Assembly (NCBI RefSeq): GCF_021412565.1
Contig: NZ_JAKCLJ010000002.1
Coordinates: 62,001-126,000 of the forward strand
From: Shewanella sp. AS1
GTDB taxonomy: Bacteria > Pseudomonadota > Gammaproteobacteria > Enterobacterales > Shewanellaceae
DNA length: 64,000 nucleotides
Reading direction: 5' to 3'
In this document: in pieces, positions 35,150 to 46,889 of the stretch
Position numbering within the stretch: the stretch's first letter is position 1
Layout of the letters: the number at the start of each line of letters is the position of its first letter
The notes under the pieces: generated by a model
Seen by the model: the letters and a program-made list of their open reading frames with translations, nothing else
Database searches by the model: none
Told to the model about the DNA's origin: nothing
Made by a program: the position numbers and the translations under genes

Positions 35150-36473
35150 AACGTTTTATCTCACTGTCTCTGTCCAGCTCAGCCAATAATTCGAGTTTAG
35201 TCTTAATTCGTTTCTCAAATCCATGCTCTGTTGGATAGTAAAAACGCTGCTGTGCTAACTCCTCGGGGAAATAACACTCGCCGCTTGCATAGGACTGAGG
35301 CTCATCATGGGCATAACGATACCCTTCACCCATTCCCATCTCAGCCATCAGCTTAGTCGGGGCATTTCTCAGATGGTTCGGCACAGGGATCTGCCCAGTC
35401 TCTCTGGCCAGGTTGCGCGCCGCTTTAAAGGCCGTGTACACGGCATTGCTCTTAGGGGCACTGGCAAGGTACACAATCGCCTGAGCGATAGCACGCTCCC
35501 CTTCGGCAGGACCGACTCGGTGAAAACAATCCCAGGCATTGAGGGCAACCGTCATGGCGACAGGATCGGCATTACCTATATCTTCCGAGGCAATTGCCAG
35601 CAAACGTCTGGCGATATAGAGGGGATCGCAACCCCCTTCGAGCATACGGCAAAACCAGTAGAGCGCCGCATCGGGCGCCGAGCCGCGAATTGATTTATGT
35701 ACCGCCGAGATCAGATCATAATACTGATCGCCGTTCTTATCGAAACCTGCCAGTTGCTGGCCAGCGACTTCGATTAACTGCGCCTCAGTAAATGCCTCTC
35801 CTTCGGCTAGCATGTCACTCATCAGCTCCAGCAGGTTAAGCGCCTTGCGAGCATCCCCCTCACAGATATTGGCAAGTTTATCGGCGACTTCATCGCTAAT
35901 GGTGAGTTTACGCGCCCCGAGTCCCCGCTCCTCATCCTCTATTGCCTGCCGCACTATCTCGACTATTTCGCTGTTTTCGAGTCGTTTAATCAGATAGACA
36001 CGCGCCCTGGAAAGCAAGGCGTTATTGATCTCAAATGAGGGGTTTTCCGTGGTCGCACCGATAAAAATTACTGTGCCATCTTCAATAAAAGGCAGAAAGG
36101 CATCTTGCTGACTCTTATTAAACCTGTGTACCTCATCGACAAACAGTAAGGTGCGTTGCCCGCGGGACTGGGCAACATTTTTAGCGTGCTCAATGGCCGC
36201 GCGGATCTCTTTTACCCCAGAAGTGACCGCAGAAATCCGCTCCACATGCGCATTGGTATAATTGGCTATCAGTTCGGCCAGAGTCGTCTTACCCGTGCCA
36301 GGTGGCCCCCACAGCATCATGGAGTGCGCGCGCCCAGCCTCTAAGGTATTACGCAGCGGCTTACCTTCACCTAGCAGGTGTTTCTGGCCTATATACTGGT
36401 TCAGCGTTTCCGGCCGCATTCTTGCAGCCAACGGCCTGAAATCCGGTGAGAAATCGAAACTGAGACTCGACAC
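35142..36473 (-). CDS. rarA: Replication-associated recombination protein RarA (MgsA)
   Basis: AAA+ ATPase of 443 residues acting at stalled replication forks. Walker [11 protein letters not shown] lies near residue 57, Walker [17 protein letters not shown] near 110, and sensor GATTENPSF near 141. The C-terminal part is the usual tetramerisation region. It sits 8 nt after lolA, as in many gammaproteobacteria. Confidence 0.95.
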   Translation of the reverse strand: MSSLSFDFSPDFRPLAARMRPETLNQYIGQKHLLGEGKPLRNTLEAGRAHSMMLWGPPGTGKTTLAELIANYTNAHVERISAVTSGVKEIRAAIEHAKNVAQSRGQRTLLFVDEVHRFNKSQQDAFLPFIEDGTVIFIGATTENPSFEINNALLSRARVYLIKRLENSEIVEIVRQAIEDEERGLGARKLTISDEVADKLANICEGDARKALNLLELMSDMLAEGEAFTEAQLIEVAGQQLAGFDKNGDQYYDLISAVHKSIRGSAPDAALYWFCRMLEGGCDPLYIARRLLAIASEDIGNADPVAMTVALNAWDCFHRVGPAEGERAIAQAIVYLASAPKSNAVYTAFKAARNLARETGQIPVPNHLRNAPTKLMAEMGMGEGYRYAHDEPQSYASGECYFPEELAQQRFYYPTEHGFEKRIKTKLELLAELDRDSEIKRYE

Positions 36474-36481
36474 GTCAGCCT

Positions 36482-37108
36482 CTAATTCAGCGCATTTAAG
36501 CGTTGATCATCGATATCGACGCCTTCGGGTACGATGAACTGAAACAACTGCTTATCTTTTGATGTCAGGGACTGCTGACCACTCAGAATAAACTGACTGG
36601 TGTTGCCCTGCTGATCATCGAGCTGCATCTTGGTCAGTGTCTGCCCCTTAAAACAGACCTCAACCTGAGTCACGCCCGTATCGTCTGCCTTAGGGAGAAT
36701 TTGATAACAATCGCCCTTTGCACTCACCTGATAGCGATCCCAGGTCTGTTCATCCCTGTGCACTAATAATGCGATGGGTGACGCCTCTATCGCCTGATTA
36801 AAATCCATTACCGACACCTCTTCGGCAAAGGGATTATAGATCCATACATCGCTGCCATCGGCCACGATAAGCGACTCATCGGGCTGAGTTAAGTGCCAGT
36901 AAAACTGGTTGGGTACGGCCAGAGCAAAGGTGCCGCCCCCCTGTTGAATCGTCTTGCCATTGATATCTGTCACCGTCTGGCTGAAATTGGCTTTTAAATT
37001 ATCCAGCTGTGCAAGTTTCTGCTTAAGCGAGGCGCCATCATCTGCCCAGACACTCACACTGGCACTTACCAGAATTGACAGACTCGCTAACGCGATACCT
37101 TTTAACAT
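36482..37108 (-). CDS. lolA: Periplasmic lipoprotein carrier LolA
   Basis: Carries lipoproteins from LolCDE to LolB. From the ATG at 37108 it is 208 residues with a signal peptide ending SVWA. The mature part has the LolA features [19 protein letters not shown] and [15 protein letters not shown] within the upstream codons fits ATG 37108 (6 nt) better than the in-frame ATG 37123. It is between ftsK and rarA. Confidence 0.93.
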   Translation of the reverse strand: MLKGIALASLSILVSASVSVWADDGASLKQKLAQLDNLKANFSQTVTDINGKTIQQGGGTFALAVPNQFYWHLTQPDESLIVADGSDVWIYNPFAEEVSVMDFNQAIEASPIALLVHRDEQTWDRYQVSAKGDCYQILPKADDTGVTQVEVCFKGQTLTKMQLDDQQGNTSQFILSGQQSLTSKDKQLFQFIVPEGVDIDDQRLNALN

Positions 37109-37137
37109 GCTTATTCCTTTCATTAACTCTTTGAGCC

Positions 37138-39699
37138 TTAATAGGCTTTAGGTGGCGGTGGCGCCAACACTTCGCGGTTACCGTTATGGCCTTGAGAACT
37201 GACTACGCCCTGAGCCTCCATCTGCTCAATAATCCGAGCGGCGCGGTTATAACCAATTTTAAACTTACGCTGTACGCTGGAGATGGAGCCGCGGCGGGTT
37301 TCAGTCACAAAGGCGACGGCCTCATCATAGAGAGCATCCATCTCTTCATCGCCTTCGCCGACCTCACCGGGCAAGAGCACTTGCTCCCCTTCGGTTGAAC
37401 CTTGGAGGATCTCGTCGATATATTGAGGTGTTCCACGGCTGCACCAGTCGGCCACCACGGCATGTACTTCATGATCGTCAATAAAGGCGCCATGCACCCG
37501 GTTAGGTACACTGGTCCCCGGCGGCAGATAAAGCATATCCCCCATGCCGAGCAGCGTCTCTGCGCCCTGCTGATCTAAAATGGTGCGAGAGTCGATACGC
37601 GATGAAACTTGGAATGCCATACGGGTCGGGATGTTGGCCTTAATCAAACCTGTTATCACATCAACCGAGGGACGCTGAGTCGCCAGAATAAGATGAATAC
37701 CCGCGGCGCGGGCTTTCTGCGCGATACGCGCGATCAGTTCTTCGACCTTCTTACCCACTATCATCATCATGTCGGCAAATTCATCGACAATCACGACAAT
37801 TGACGGCAACTTATCAAGTTCTGGTGCCTGCTCTTCCATGCTGTCTTGTGAGCGCCATAGGGGATCGGTTATCACCTCGCCTCTTTCTTTGGCTTCTTTA
37901 ATCTTAGCGTTGTAACCTTTGAGATTACGCACCCCAAGCGCCGACATCAGCTTATAACGCCGCTCCATCTCGCCTACACACCAACGCAGTGCATTGGCCG
38001 CCTCTTTCATGTCCGTCACCACTTCACACAAGAGGTGCGGAATGCCTTCATACACAGAGAGTTCGAGCATCTTAGGGTCGATCATGATAAAGCGCACATC
38101 TTCCGGCCCGGACTTATAGAGCAGACTGGTGATCATCACATTCACCCCAACCGACTTACCCGAACCTGTGGTACCAGCAACCAGCAGATGGGGCATCTTG
38201 CCTAAGTCCACCACAACAGGCTCACCGGCAATATCTTGACCGAGCACCATGCTCAGGTGAGATTGGCTCTTAGCAAAGGCATCGCTGCCGAGCACATCAC
38301 GCATAAACACGGTTTCGCGGAATTTATTAGGAATCTCAAGCCCTACATAGGCTTTACCTGGGATCACCTCGACCACGCGCACACTTTCAGCCAGGAGTGA
38401 GCGAGCCAGATCTTTAGACAGGTTGGTAATTTTCGATGCCTTGACCCCAGGTGCCAGTTCGAGTTCGAAACGGGTGACGACTGGGCCAGGGAAAACACCC
38501 ACCACATTGGCCACAATATTAAAGTCGGCGAGTTTCACCTCGACCAATCTGGCGACCTGATCCAATTCTTCCTGGGTGATGGGGTTGGCTTTTCTGTTTG
38601 GCACATCTAGCAAAGAAATATCCGGCAGCGGCGCCATAGGTTTAGTCGGCTGCGCCTTTTCGCCACCAGGTAACACTACTATGCCATCGACAATCTTGGC
38701 TTTCTCCTGTGCTTTCTCTTGCACTTTCTCTTGTATTTTCTTTGGCTGAACTAGAGCGCCGCTTGATTGAGTTTCATCGAAGTTTATCGACTCAAGTGGC
38801 ATCTCGTCAGCACCCTGTTGATGCTGATTGAGATCGAGGACAGGCTCCTGTTTCTCTGCCGGTCTAGCAGACTCATCATCTTTACTACGACCAAATTTTG
38901 GCAGTGAGAAGCGGGATTTTTTCTTGTCTGAATCCGGTGCTTCTCCTACTGGCATCTCATCAAATTCTGGCTCATCCTCGAAAATGTCATCATACTCATC
39001 CTCTTTGGCGCTGCGCTGTGATTTGAAACGATCGAACACAGACATAAAGCCTTTGGTATCATCGGTTTCTGGTGCGCTGGAGAATTTTTCGGGTATGGTT
39101 TTGAGCTGCTTAAAACACCAGATAGTGGCTAAACCAACCAGTTCGATAACGGTTAACCAGCTGATCCCAGTCAGTAAAGTAAAGCCAGCGCCAACAAAGC
39201 AAAGCAGCAATAAGGTGGTTCCAAGCTGATTGAAATAGGGCAACATGGCTGCGGCTATCACATCGCCCGAGACACCGCCGGCAGAGAATTCATAGATGTC
39301 ATTGGCATTCATGCTCGCAAGAGCTGCAAGACTCAGTATGATAAGTAAGAAACCTATCAACCTCAGCCCCACGGAAAAGTAGTCGATCTCCAGCAGTTTA
39401 TGGATACGTTTAAACAGCAACCAGCCGGTTAAGGCGACGACTAATGGAATGATATAGGCGGTGTAACCAAAGAAATAAAACAGCACATCGGCCAACCAGG
39501 CACCCACAGCGCCGGTCAGGTTTTTTATCTCCCCCTCGAAATGGGACTGACTCCAGCCGGGATCGGAAGAGTTGAAACTGGTGAGCGCCAATAAAATATA
39601 GGTGGCCGCCATACAGCATAAGATCAGCCCACCCTCAAGCAGACGCTGCAGTCCGCTTAATGTTTTAACACCATTACCTTTAGACAATCGAGAACCCAC
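37138..39699 (-). CDS. ftsK: DNA translocase FtsK
   Basis: An 853-residue division and chromosome-segregation motor. Four N-terminal membrane helices (about 20-190) anchor it at the septum. A Glu/Lys/Pro-rich linker (about 215-385, with the short repeat [12 protein letters not shown]) is followed by the RecA-like motor with Walker A GTTGSGKS (K515) and Walker [13 protein letters not shown], then the gamma winged-helix domain that reads KOPS sites. The linker is much shorter than in E. coli FtsK. Likely start GTG 39699; no Shine-Dalgarno visible, and TTG 39687 is an alternative. Confidence 0.95.
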   Translation of the reverse strand: MGSRLSKGNGVKTLSGLQRLLEGGLILCCMAATYILLALTSFNSSDPGWSQSHFEGEIKNLTGAVGAWLADVLFYFFGYTAYIIPLVVALTGWLLFKRIHKLLEIDYFSVGLRLIGFLLIILSLAALASMNANDIYEFSAGGVSGDVIAAAMLPYFNQLGTTLLLLCFVGAGFTLLTGISWLTVIELVGLATIWCFKQLKTIPEKFSSAPETDDTKGFMSVFDRFKSQRSAKEDEYDDIFEDEPEFDEMPVGEAPDSDKKKSRFSLPKFGRSKDDESARPAEKQEPVLDLNQHQQGADEMPLESINFDETQSSGALVQPKKIQEKVQEKAQEKAKIVDGIVVLPGGEKAQPTKPMAPLPDISLLDVPNRKANPITQEELDQVARLVEVKLADFNIVANVVGVFPGPVVTRFELELAPGVKASKITNLSKDLARSLLAESVRVVEVIPGKAYVGLEIPNKFRETVFMRDVLGSDAFAKSQSHLSMVLGQDIAGEPVVVDLGKMPHLLVAGTTGSGKSVGVNVMITSLLYKSGPEDVRFIMIDPKMLELSVYEGIPHLLCEVVTDMKEAANALRWCVGEMERRYKLMSALGVRNLKGYNAKIKEAKERGEVITDPLWRSQDSMEEQAPELDKLPSIVVIVDEFADMMMIVGKKVEELIARIAQKARAAGIHLILATQRPSVDVITGLIKANIPTRMAFQVSSRIDSRTILDQQGAETLLGMGDMLYLPPGTSVPNRVHGAFIDDHEVHAVVADWCSRGTPQYIDEILQGSTEGEQVLLPGEVGEGDEEMDALYDEAVAFVTETRRGSISSVQRKFKIGYNRAARIIEQMEAQGVVSSQGHNGNREVLAPPPPKAY

Positions 39700-39821
39700 T
39701 TAGAAGAAAAACAGGTAAAAATAAGATACCAGAATAATTTGTCAGATGCAGTGTTTTACCTGACATTACAGCCTAATAGCGAAGGAATATTGATTTGACG
39801 ATGAAATTATGGACAGCGAAT

Positions 39822-39852
39822 AAAAAAAGGAGCTAAAAAAGCCCCTTTTTTT
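39822..39852 (-). terminator. Terminator after lrp
   Basis: On the minus strand, an A7-GGGGC arm pairs with GCTCC-T7 (one G-U) around a TTTTTTA loop. It lies 15 nt after the lrp stop. Confidence 0.8.
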
Positions 39853-39867
39853 ACAGTTAAAGTCGAT

Positions 39868-40371
39868 TTATGACTCAAGGCTTACGTTAATAGCCACTCT
39901 ATTGGTTTGCTTCACTTCTTCCATTACAACGTAGGTACGTGTATCAGAAACTGCTGGCAACTTCAGTAAAGTTTCTCCTAACAAACGGCGATAAGCAGAC
40001 ATATCAGAAACGCGAGTTTTTAATAAATAGTCGAAATCACCAGAAACCAGATGACACTCTTGAATATCATCTAACAACTGAACAGCTCGATTAAATTTAT
40101 CAAATACCTCAGCGGTATCGCGGTTAAGCGTTATTTCAACAAACACTAACAATGATGCCCCAAGATAATGCGGGTTCACTAATGCTGTATATCCGTTGAT
40201 ATAACCATGCTTTTCAAGCCTTTTAACTCTCTCTAAGCAAGGTGTTGGGCTAAGCCCGACGCGCTTTGATAGTTCAACATTTGAAATGCGACCATCGATT
40301 TGTAACTCGTTAAGTATATTGCGATCGATCCGATCTAAGTCTTTTATAGGACTCTTTTTATTATTGACCAT
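39868..40371 (-). CDS. lrp: Leucine-responsive regulatory protein Lrp
   Basis: A 167-residue global regulator closely similar to E. coli Lrp. The DNA-binding N-terminus has LDRIDRNILNELQIDGRISNVELSKRVGLSPTPCLERVKRLE-like order, and the C-terminal RAM/AsnC effector domain has ECHLVSGDFDYLLKTRV. It is divergent from ald, a typical Lrp target in other bacteria, so local control is plausible. Confidence 0.94.
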   Translation of the reverse strand: MVNNKKSPIKDLDRIDRNILNELQIDGRISNVELSKRVGLSPTPCLERVKRLEKHGYINGYTALVNPHYLGASLLVFVEITLNRDTAEVFDKFNRAVQLLDDIQECHLVSGDFDYLLKTRVSDMSAYRRLLGETLLKLPAVSDTRTYVVMEEVKQTNRVAINVSLES

Positions 40372-40424
40372 ATTTTTAACCTTGCTTTATCACTAAAACA
40401 ATATTTATTACTGCGTATGTCCAA

Positions 40425-40450
40425 ACTTCAGCAGCATCAACTGCCGAAGT
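40425..40450. promoter_or_regulatory. Interrupted palindrome between lrp and ald
   Basis: ACTTC-A-GCAG and CTGC-C-GAAGT form a 26-bp dyad with 6 central bases. It lies 54 bp from the lrp start and about 100 bp from ald. TATACT at 40456-40461 may be a -10 element. It is a candidate Lrp or other operator. Confidence 0.4.
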
Positions 40451-40550
40451 GATACTATACTAGATTTCCCTTGAACAATCACGTTTAAGGGTAAATAAAA
40501 TAACTACATAACCCACAAAATTAGGGTTTTATTTGTATTGAGGCTTGAAG

Positions 40551-41666
40551 ATGATTATTGGTGTACCTAAAGAGATCAAAAACCACGAATATCGTGTTGG
40601 TATGGTTCCGTCAAGTGTCTTAGAGTTGACAAACAAAGGTCACGAGGTTTACGTCGAGACCAATGCTGGTGCGGGAATTGGCTTTAACGATCAAGATTAT
40701 ATCGATGTTGGTGCGTCTATCTTAAATACGGCGGCAGAAATTTTCGCTAAAGCAGAGATGATAGTTAAAGTGAAAGAGCCTCAGGCCGTTGAACGCGCTA
40801 TGCTTCGCGAAGATCAACTGCTATTTACTTATCTGCACCTTGCGCCAGATCTGCCACAAACTGAAGATCTCGTTAAAAGTGGTGCCGTCTGTATCGCTTA
40901 TGAAACAGTAACAGATGCACGCGGTGGACTTCCTCTACTTGCACCTATGTCAGAAGTTGCTGGCCGCATGTCAATTCAAGCCGGCGCTATGGCCCTTGAA
41001 AAATCTAAAGGTGGCAGTGGTATGTTGCTTGGCGGCGTCCCCGGTGTGGAACCAGCTAAGGTCGTTATCATAGGTGGCGGCATGGTAGGTACCAACGCAG
41101 CACAAATGGCGGTTGGTCTGGGTGCTGATGTTGTTATCCTAGATCGCAGCATTGATGCACTGCGTCGTCTAAATGCCCAGTTCGATAACAAAGTTAAGGC
41201 TATTTACTCAACGGCTGCCGCTATCGAAAAGCATGTGCTTGAAGCCGATTTAGTGATTGGTGGTGTACTGGTCCCTGGTGCTGCCGCGCCTAAACTGGTT
41301 ACCAAAGAGCACATCAAGGCGATGAAGCCTGGCAGTGCGATTGTTGACGTAGCTATCGACCAAGGTGGTTGTGTTGAGACCTCTCATGCAACAACTCACC
41401 AAGACCCAACTTATATCGTCGATGATGTTGTGCACTACTGTGTTGCTAACATGCCGGGTGCCGTTGCCCGTACTTCAACATTTGCACTGAATAACGCGAC
41501 TCTGCCTTATATCATCAAGCTAGCCGATCTGGGTTACCGTGAGGCCTTACTGCAAGACAAACACCTGCTGAAGGGTCTGAACGTGATGCACGGTAAGATC
41601 ACCTGTAAAGAGGTTTCAGAAGCACTTAACCTCGAATACGTTGATCCAGCAATCCTGTTAGGTTAA
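40551..41666 (+). CDS. ald: Alanine dehydrogenase
   Basis: NAD-dependent enzyme interconverting L-alanine and pyruvate plus ammonia. From ATG 40551 (GAGG 7 nt upstream) it has 371 residues, the usual length; the in-frame TTG 40545 is rejected. Catalytic K75 (VKVKEPQ) and H96 (YLHLAPD) are in place, and the Rossmann loop is [17 protein letters not shown]. It ends at a strong terminator. Confidence 0.96.
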   Translation: MIIGVPKEIKNHEYRVGMVPSSVLELTNKGHEVYVETNAGAGIGFNDQDYIDVGASILNTAAEIFAKAEMIVKVKEPQAVERAMLREDQLLFTYLHLAPDLPQTEDLVKSGAVCIAYETVTDARGGLPLLAPMSEVAGRMSIQAGAMALEKSKGGSGMLLGGVPGVEPAKVVIIGGGMVGTNAAQMAVGLGADVVILDRSIDALRRLNAQFDNKVKAIYSTAAAIEKHVLEADLVIGGVLVPGAAAPKLVTKEHIKAMKPGSAIVDVAIDQGGCVETSHATTHQDPTYIVDDVVHYCVANMPGAVARTSTFALNNATLPYIIKLADLGYREALLQDKHLLKGLNVMHGKITCKEVSEALNLEYVDPAILLG

Positions 41667-41690
41667 TCATCTGACCAGTGATGACAGATA

Positions 41691-41716
41691 AAAGGGAGCC
41701 TTGTGGCTCCCTTTTT
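41691..41716 (+). terminator. Terminator after ald
   Basis: AAAGGGAGCC and GGCTCCCTTT pair around TTGT, followed by Ts. Confidence 0.92.
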
Positions 41717-41752
41717 CGATTAGCTTAATCTAAAAGATAGGCTTTACCCTAG

Positions 41753-42757
<1,005 letters not shown>

Positions 42758-42774
42758 GCTTATTCCGCTCAATG

Positions 42775-42802
42775 AAAAAGCAGACCTTGTGTCTGCTTTT
42801 TT
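42775..42802 (+). terminator. Terminator after trxB
   Basis: AAAAAGCAGAC and GTCTGCTTTTT pair around CTTGT, followed by Ts. Confidence 0.92.
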
Positions 42803-42826
42803 ATGCTCTGTAGCTAAAATCTGCAT

Positions 42827-42854
42827 AAAAAAAGGGGACCTAAGGTCCCCTTTT
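42827..42854 (-). terminator. Terminator after rplT
   Basis: On the minus strand AAAAGGGGACC and GGTCCCCTTTT pair around TTA, followed by a T-run. It ends the thrS-infC-rpmI-rplT operon. Confidence 0.92.
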
Positions 42855-42869
42855 AAGCAATAAATCTAA

Positions 42870-43229
42870 TTACTTAGCTAATGCTTCTTTTGCTTTTTCA
42901 ACTAAAGTTGAGAATACAACTTTGTCGAATACAGCGATGTCAGCCAAAATCTTACGATCGATTTCGATAGACGCTTTCTTCAGACCGTTGATGAAACGGC
43001 TGTAAGACAGACCATTTTGACGAGAAGCCGCATTGATACGTGCAATCCACAGTTGACGGAATTGACGTTTCTTCTGGCGACGGTCACGGTAAGCATATTG
43101 ACCAGCTTTGATTACTGCTTGCTTAGCTACACGGAAAGTACGTGAGCGAGCACCATAATAACCTTTGGCAAGTTTTAAAACTTTCTTGTGACTAGCACGA
43201 GCGGTTACACCACGCTTAACTCTAGGCAT
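42870..43229 (-). CDS. rplT: 50S ribosomal protein L20
   Basis: A 119-residue very basic protein with the L20 start [18 protein letters not shown] and the conserved GRRKKRQFR-like stretch [20 protein letters not shown]. In E. coli L20 represses its own operon by binding the rpmI leader. It follows rpmI by 18 nt; no pheST follows here, since a terminator and convergent trxB come next. Confidence 0.98.
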   Translation of the reverse strand: MPRVKRGVTARASHKKVLKLAKGYYGARSRTFRVAKQAVIKAGQYAYRDRRQKKRQFRQLWIARINAASRQNGLSYSRFINGLKKASIEIDRKILADIAVFDKVVFSTLVEKAKEALAK

Positions 43230-43247
43230 TGTTCTCTACTCCTCTAA

Positions 43248-43442
43248 TTAAGCGTATGGTAGTTGACGTGCAATTGCTGGCACATCAGACTTAGCTACTA
43301 AACATTTAGCACGTAAGTGACGTTTACGCTTAGTGCTCTTCTTGGTCAAAATATGACGTAAATGGGCTTGCTTGCGCTTGAAACCATTAGCGGTTTTCTT
43401 AAAACGCTTTTGTACACCCTTGTCTGTTTTCATTTTAGGCAT
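43248..43442 (-). CDS. rpmI: 50S ribosomal protein L35
   Basis: A 64-residue L35 with [20 protein letters not shown]. The open frame continues 8 codons upstream, but MPKMKT is the universal L35 start, so 43442 is chosen. It is between infC and rplT. Confidence 0.98.
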   Translation of the reverse strand: MPKMKTDKGVQKRFKKTANGFKRKQAHLRHILTKKSTKRKRHLRAKCLVAKSDVPAIARQLPYA

Positions 43443-43530
43443 TGCTAAAACTCCGCATTGGGACATTAATAAAACGCAAGGCGAGCGAAGACCTTAATAA
43501 AAAGGCTCCGCTACTTTTAAATTTGCCTTA

Positions 43531-44073
43531 CTATTTCTTTTTCGGCGCGAGCACCATGATAGCTTGACGGCCTTCCATTTTCGGGAATGCCTCTACCACT
43601 GCTAACTCAGCCAAGTCATCTTTAATACGATTCAAAAGATTCATACCAAGATTTTGGTGAGCCATCTCACGACCACGGAAACGCAGCGTTACTTTCGCTT
43701 TGTCGCCGTCTTCTAGAAAACGCTTCAGGTTGCGTAGTTTTACCTGATAGTCGTTCTCGTCAGTACCGGGACGGAATTTAATTTCCTTCACCTGTATCTG
43801 TTTCTGCTTCTTCTTTTGTTCTTTTTGAGCCTTAGCTTTATCAAAAAGATACTTTCCGTAGTCCATAATGCGACATACAGGCGGCTCGGCATTTGGGCTA
43901 ATCTCTACTAGATCGACACCCGCTTCATCTGCAAGCTCTTGTGCTTCACGCAAACTTACAATACCGATAGTTTCACCGTCTAACCCATTTAAACGTACTT
44001 CCGATACGCCAACAATGAGTTCGTTAATTCTATTCGCCGCTGCTTTACGCACGTCTGTTTTCTTGATCTTTAT
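43531..44073 (-). CDS. infC: Translation initiation factor IF-3, AUA start
   Basis: IF-3 checks start-codon/anticodon pairing on the 30S subunit. The first ATG-like codon in frame is GTG 44052 (173 residues), but it has no ribosome site and would miss the usual N-terminus. An in-frame ATA at 44071-44073 lies 8 nt after a perfect GGAGG (44082-44086) and gives 180 residues, the length of E. coli IF-3, with [10 protein letters not shown] before [10 protein letters not shown]. coli infC starts at AUU, and IF-3 represses its own non-canonical start; an AUA here fits the same autoregulation. The GGAGG is encoded in the last codons of thrS, whose stop is 3 nt upstream. Confidence 0.88.
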   Translation of the reverse strand: MKIKKTDVRKAAANRINELIVGVSEVRLNGLDGETIGIVSLREAQELADEAGVDLVEISPNAEPPVCRIMDYGKYLFDKAKAQKEQKKKQKQIQVKEIKFRPGTDENDYQVKLRNLKRFLEDGDKAKVTLRFRGREMAHQNLGMNLLNRIKDDLAELAVVEAFPKMEGRQAIMVLAPKKK

Positions 44074-44076
44074 GAC

Positions 44077-46005
44077 CTATTCCTCCAACAAATTTAGACT
44101 ACGGAGCGAAATCTGTTGTTTGACACTGGCTGCAAAATCGTCGATTTTCATCTTGCCAAGGTCAACACCATCTCTGGTTCGCACCGCAACTTCCCTATTC
44201 TCCATCTCTTGATCACCTACGACCAATAGATAAGGGACACGCCTTAGTGTGTGTTCGCGTATTTTAAAGCCTATCTTTTCATTCCTCAAGTCTTTCGAGG
44301 CACGAATTCCCTGATCTTTAAATAATTTGACCACTTCGTCAACATAGTCTGACTGTTTGTCTGTGATATTCATCACAACCGCTTGAGCTGGTGCCAACCA
44401 GGTTGGGAATTTACCGGCATATTCTTCGATAAGGATACCGAGGAAGCGCTCCAGCGAACCTAAGATGGCACGGTGGATCATCACAGGCGTCTGACGGCTG
44501 TTGTCTTCGGCAACATAGGTTGCACCAAGGCGGCCAGGTAAGGCGTAATCGAGCTGAACTGTACCGCACTGCCAAGCACGGTCGAGACAGTCATGTAGGG
44601 TAAATTCAATCTTTGGCCCATAGAATGCACCTTCGCCCGGCAGGATCTCATATTCGATCTCATTGGCTTTTAAGGCATCCATCAAGGCCTGCTCTGCCCT
44701 GTCCCACATGGCATCGTCACCGATGCGTTTTTCAGGACGGGTAGAAAGCTTAACCACAATATCGGTAAAGCCGAAGGTGGCGTAAGTATCGTAAACCATC
44801 TTGATACAACCGCTTACTTCCTGCTGTACTTGATCTTCGGTACAGAAAATATGGGCATCATCCTGAGTAAAGCCGCGGACGCGCATCAGGCCATGAAGCG
44901 AACCCGATGGTTCATTGCGGTGACAACAACCAAACTCCGCCATACGCAGTGGCAGATCGCGATAAGACTTCAAGCCTTGGTTGAAGATCTGCACATGGCC
45001 CGGACAGTTCATCGGCTTAACCGCATACTCACGATTCTCAGACTGAGTGGTGAACATGGCTTCTGAATATTTATCCCAGTGACCACTGCGTTCCCACAAC
45101 ACTCTGTCCATCATCAAGGGACCTTTCACCTCTTGATAAGTGTATTGCCCCAGCTTTTGACGGATGAACTTTTCAAGCTCAAGGAACAGGCTCCAACCAT
45201 CGTTGTGCCAGAACACCATACCCGGTGCTTCCTCTTGCATGTGATACAGATCCAGCTGCTTACCAATCTTACGATGGTCACGCTTGGCCGCTTCCTCTAG
45301 ACGAGTCAGGTGGCTCTTTAATGCTTTCTTGTCGGCCCAGGCTGTGCCATAGATGCGCTGCAGCATCTTGTTGTCTGAGTTACCACGCCAGTAGGCACCG
45401 GCAACGCTCATCAATTTGAAATGATGACAGAATTTCATATTCGGCACGTGAGGACCACGGCACATGTCTGTGTATTCTTCGTGATGATACAGGGCGGGAG
45501 AATCATCTTTGCTGATGTTCTCATCTAAAATCGCCATCTTATACACTTCACCGCGAGACTCGAAGGTATCGCGGGCTTCTTGCCAGCTAACGACTTTCTT
45601 CACCACGGCGTAATCTGTCTTGGCCAAGGCTAGCATGCGCTTCTCAAGCTCGGCGATATCATCGTCGGTCAGCTTATGATCAAGGTCGACATCATAGTAG
45701 AAACCATTATCGATAACCGGGCCGATGGCCATCTTGGTTTCAGGCCACATTTGCTTGATGGCATGTCCTAAAAGGTGGGCACAAGAGTGACGCAGGATCT
45801 CAACGCCTTCATCATCTTTCGCTGTGATAATCGATAGCTCAGCATCGGATTCAATCAGATCGCAGGCATCTTTCAGCTCGCCATTCACGCGACCAGCGAT
45901 ACAAGCTTTAGCTAAACCAGGACCAATATCGGCGGCGACATCGAGAGTAGAAACGGCATGGGCAAACTCGCGCTTGCTGCCATCGGGAAGTGTAATTACA
46001 GGCAT
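44077..46005 (-). CDS. thrS: Threonyl-tRNA synthetase
   Basis: Class II synthetase of 642 residues. N-terminal TGS domain (about 1-60), editing domain with [10 protein letters not shown] (about 73-82) and the CRGPHVP zinc-like motif near 182-188, then the catalytic core with [10 protein letters not shown] (zinc Cys near 334), motif 2 [22 protein letters not shown], and motif 3, followed by the anticodon-binding domain with [17 protein letters not shown] precedes the ATG by 5 nt. A hairpin upstream may be an autoregulatory operator. Confidence 0.97.
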   Translation of the reverse strand: MPVITLPDGSKREFAHAVSTLDVAADIGPGLAKACIAGRVNGELKDACDLIESDAELSIITAKDDEGVEILRHSCAHLLGHAIKQMWPETKMAIGPVIDNGFYYDVDLDHKLTDDDIAELEKRMLALAKTDYAVVKKVVSWQEARDTFESRGEVYKMAILDENISKDDSPALYHHEEYTDMCRGPHVPNMKFCHHFKLMSVAGAYWRGNSDNKMLQRIYGTAWADKKALKSHLTRLEEAAKRDHRKIGKQLDLYHMQEEAPGMVFWHNDGWSLFLELEKFIRQKLGQYTYQEVKGPLMMDRVLWERSGHWDKYSEAMFTTQSENREYAVKPMNCPGHVQIFNQGLKSYRDLPLRMAEFGCCHRNEPSGSLHGLMRVRGFTQDDAHIFCTEDQVQQEVSGCIKMVYDTYATFGFTDIVVKLSTRPEKRIGDDAMWDRAEQALMDALKANEIEYEILPGEGAFYGPKIEFTLHDCLDRAWQCGTVQLDYALPGRLGATYVAEDNSRQTPVMIHRAILGSLERFLGILIEEYAGKFPTWLAPAQAVVMNITDKQSDYVDEVVKLFKDQGIRASKDLRNEKIGFKIREHTLRRVPYLLVVGDQEMENREVAVRTRDGVDLGKMKIDDFAASVKQQISLRSLNLLEE

Positions 46006-46018
46006 GTAAAATCCTTAT

Positions 46019-46049
46019 CCAGTGGTGACCCCTACGTAGGGCCACTTGG
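46019..46049 (-). promoter_or_regulatory. Possible ThrS translational operator hairpin
   Basis: Just upstream of the thrS ribosome site, CCAAGTGG and CCACTGG-type arms enclose the perfect palindrome CCCTACGTAGGG (46030-46041). If the outer bases pair, the apical loop shows ACGU on the mRNA, containing CGU, one of the tRNA-Thr anticodons. In E. coli the thrS leader mimics the tRNA-Thr anticodon arm and ThrS represses its own translation there. Function here is inferred. Confidence 0.45.
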
Positions 46050-46302
46050 TCATAAATAAAAAGAAAATAGCCAATAAAGAGCAAAACATTACCGGAGTTT
46101 TAGCATTCCTTACAGGCAAGTGGGACATTCTAGGTCTCACGTCATTAAATCGCAAGGCAAATGCGGCCTAAGCATAGGTTTTAGACGAAAAATGTGGCAT
46201 GGAAAATATGATTAAGGATGTCATCAATAATCCATCTTGCTGTCACCTTGCATTCATGAAGGCCTCCTAAACTAATGGCAATTTAATTAAGGAGGTTAAA
46301 AC

Positions 46303-46542
46303 ATGTTAAACCTAATCTTATTAACTGCAGCATTGACCCTGCCGCAAGAGATACAGACCACTGAGCAGGATACTCTTGCGCTTTATATCAACAAGATTGC
46401 TATAAACCACAGCGACCCGCTCTTGATAGACAAGCAGGCCTTGGAGCAAGAGATACAGCAGGCGCTCAATCAGGAACTCAGGCAATTACAGCAAGGGTTA
46501 GACGATGATATCAATGGCGCGAGTTTGTGGGTACAACAGTGA
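46303..46542 (+). CDS. Small exported or anchored protein of unknown function
   Basis: A 79-residue protein with a strong AAGGAGG 7-8 nt before its ATG. A short hydrophobic N-terminus (MLNLILLTAALTLPQ) looks like a signal sequence or anchor, and the rest is acidic, Gln-rich and probably helical (about 45-70). No family recognised. The 297-bp stretch before it (46006-46302) holds the thrS leader and promoter regions, with nothing else clear. Confidence 0.65.
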   Translation: MLNLILLTAALTLPQEIQTTEQDTLALYINKIAINHSDPLLIDKQALEQEIQQALNQELRQLQQGLDDDINGASLWVQQ

Positions 46543-46669
46543 ACTTAGGTTGAAACCCACTCATCTAGGCGCGCTCTGAGAATGGATTTCTATGGCAGGC
46601 TGAACAGAGAAATGCTGAACTATAATCAAAGAAGGACAAGTTAACATACGGCTGACTAAGGAGTTAGCT

Positions 46670-46870
46670 ATGAATATTATTGATAAGATATTAAGTTGCC
46701 CCCACTGTGGGCATGATCAGCACATCAATATCGATCTCTCCAATGGCGACCAAGAGTATTACGATGATTGCAGTGCCTGCTGTAACCCTATCCACATTCG
46801 CGCCCATATTGATGAGCAGCACCATAAAGTCGAGCTTTATATCGATGCCGACGATGAGCAGATCTACTGA
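46670..46870 (+). CDS. CPXCG-motif cysteine-rich small protein
   Basis: A 66-residue acidic protein. Two Cys pairs, CPHCG near 10-14 and CSACC near 34-38, look like a zinc ribbon, matching the CPXCG-motif family of unknown function (Cys_rich_CPXG). AAGGAG lies about 6 nt before the ATG. It is convergent with ribE, with 19 nt between the stops. Confidence 0.8.
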   Translation: MNIIDKILSCPHCGHDQHINIDLSNGDQEYYDDCSACCNPIHIRAHIDEQHHKVELYIDADDEQIY

Positions 46871-46889
46871 GTTTGCCCTAACTCGCTGC

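Noticed and set aside
38828..39229. 133-codon plus-strand frame opposite the ftsK linker
   Set aside because: Ser-rich mirror of the acidic/charged linker codons; no start signal.
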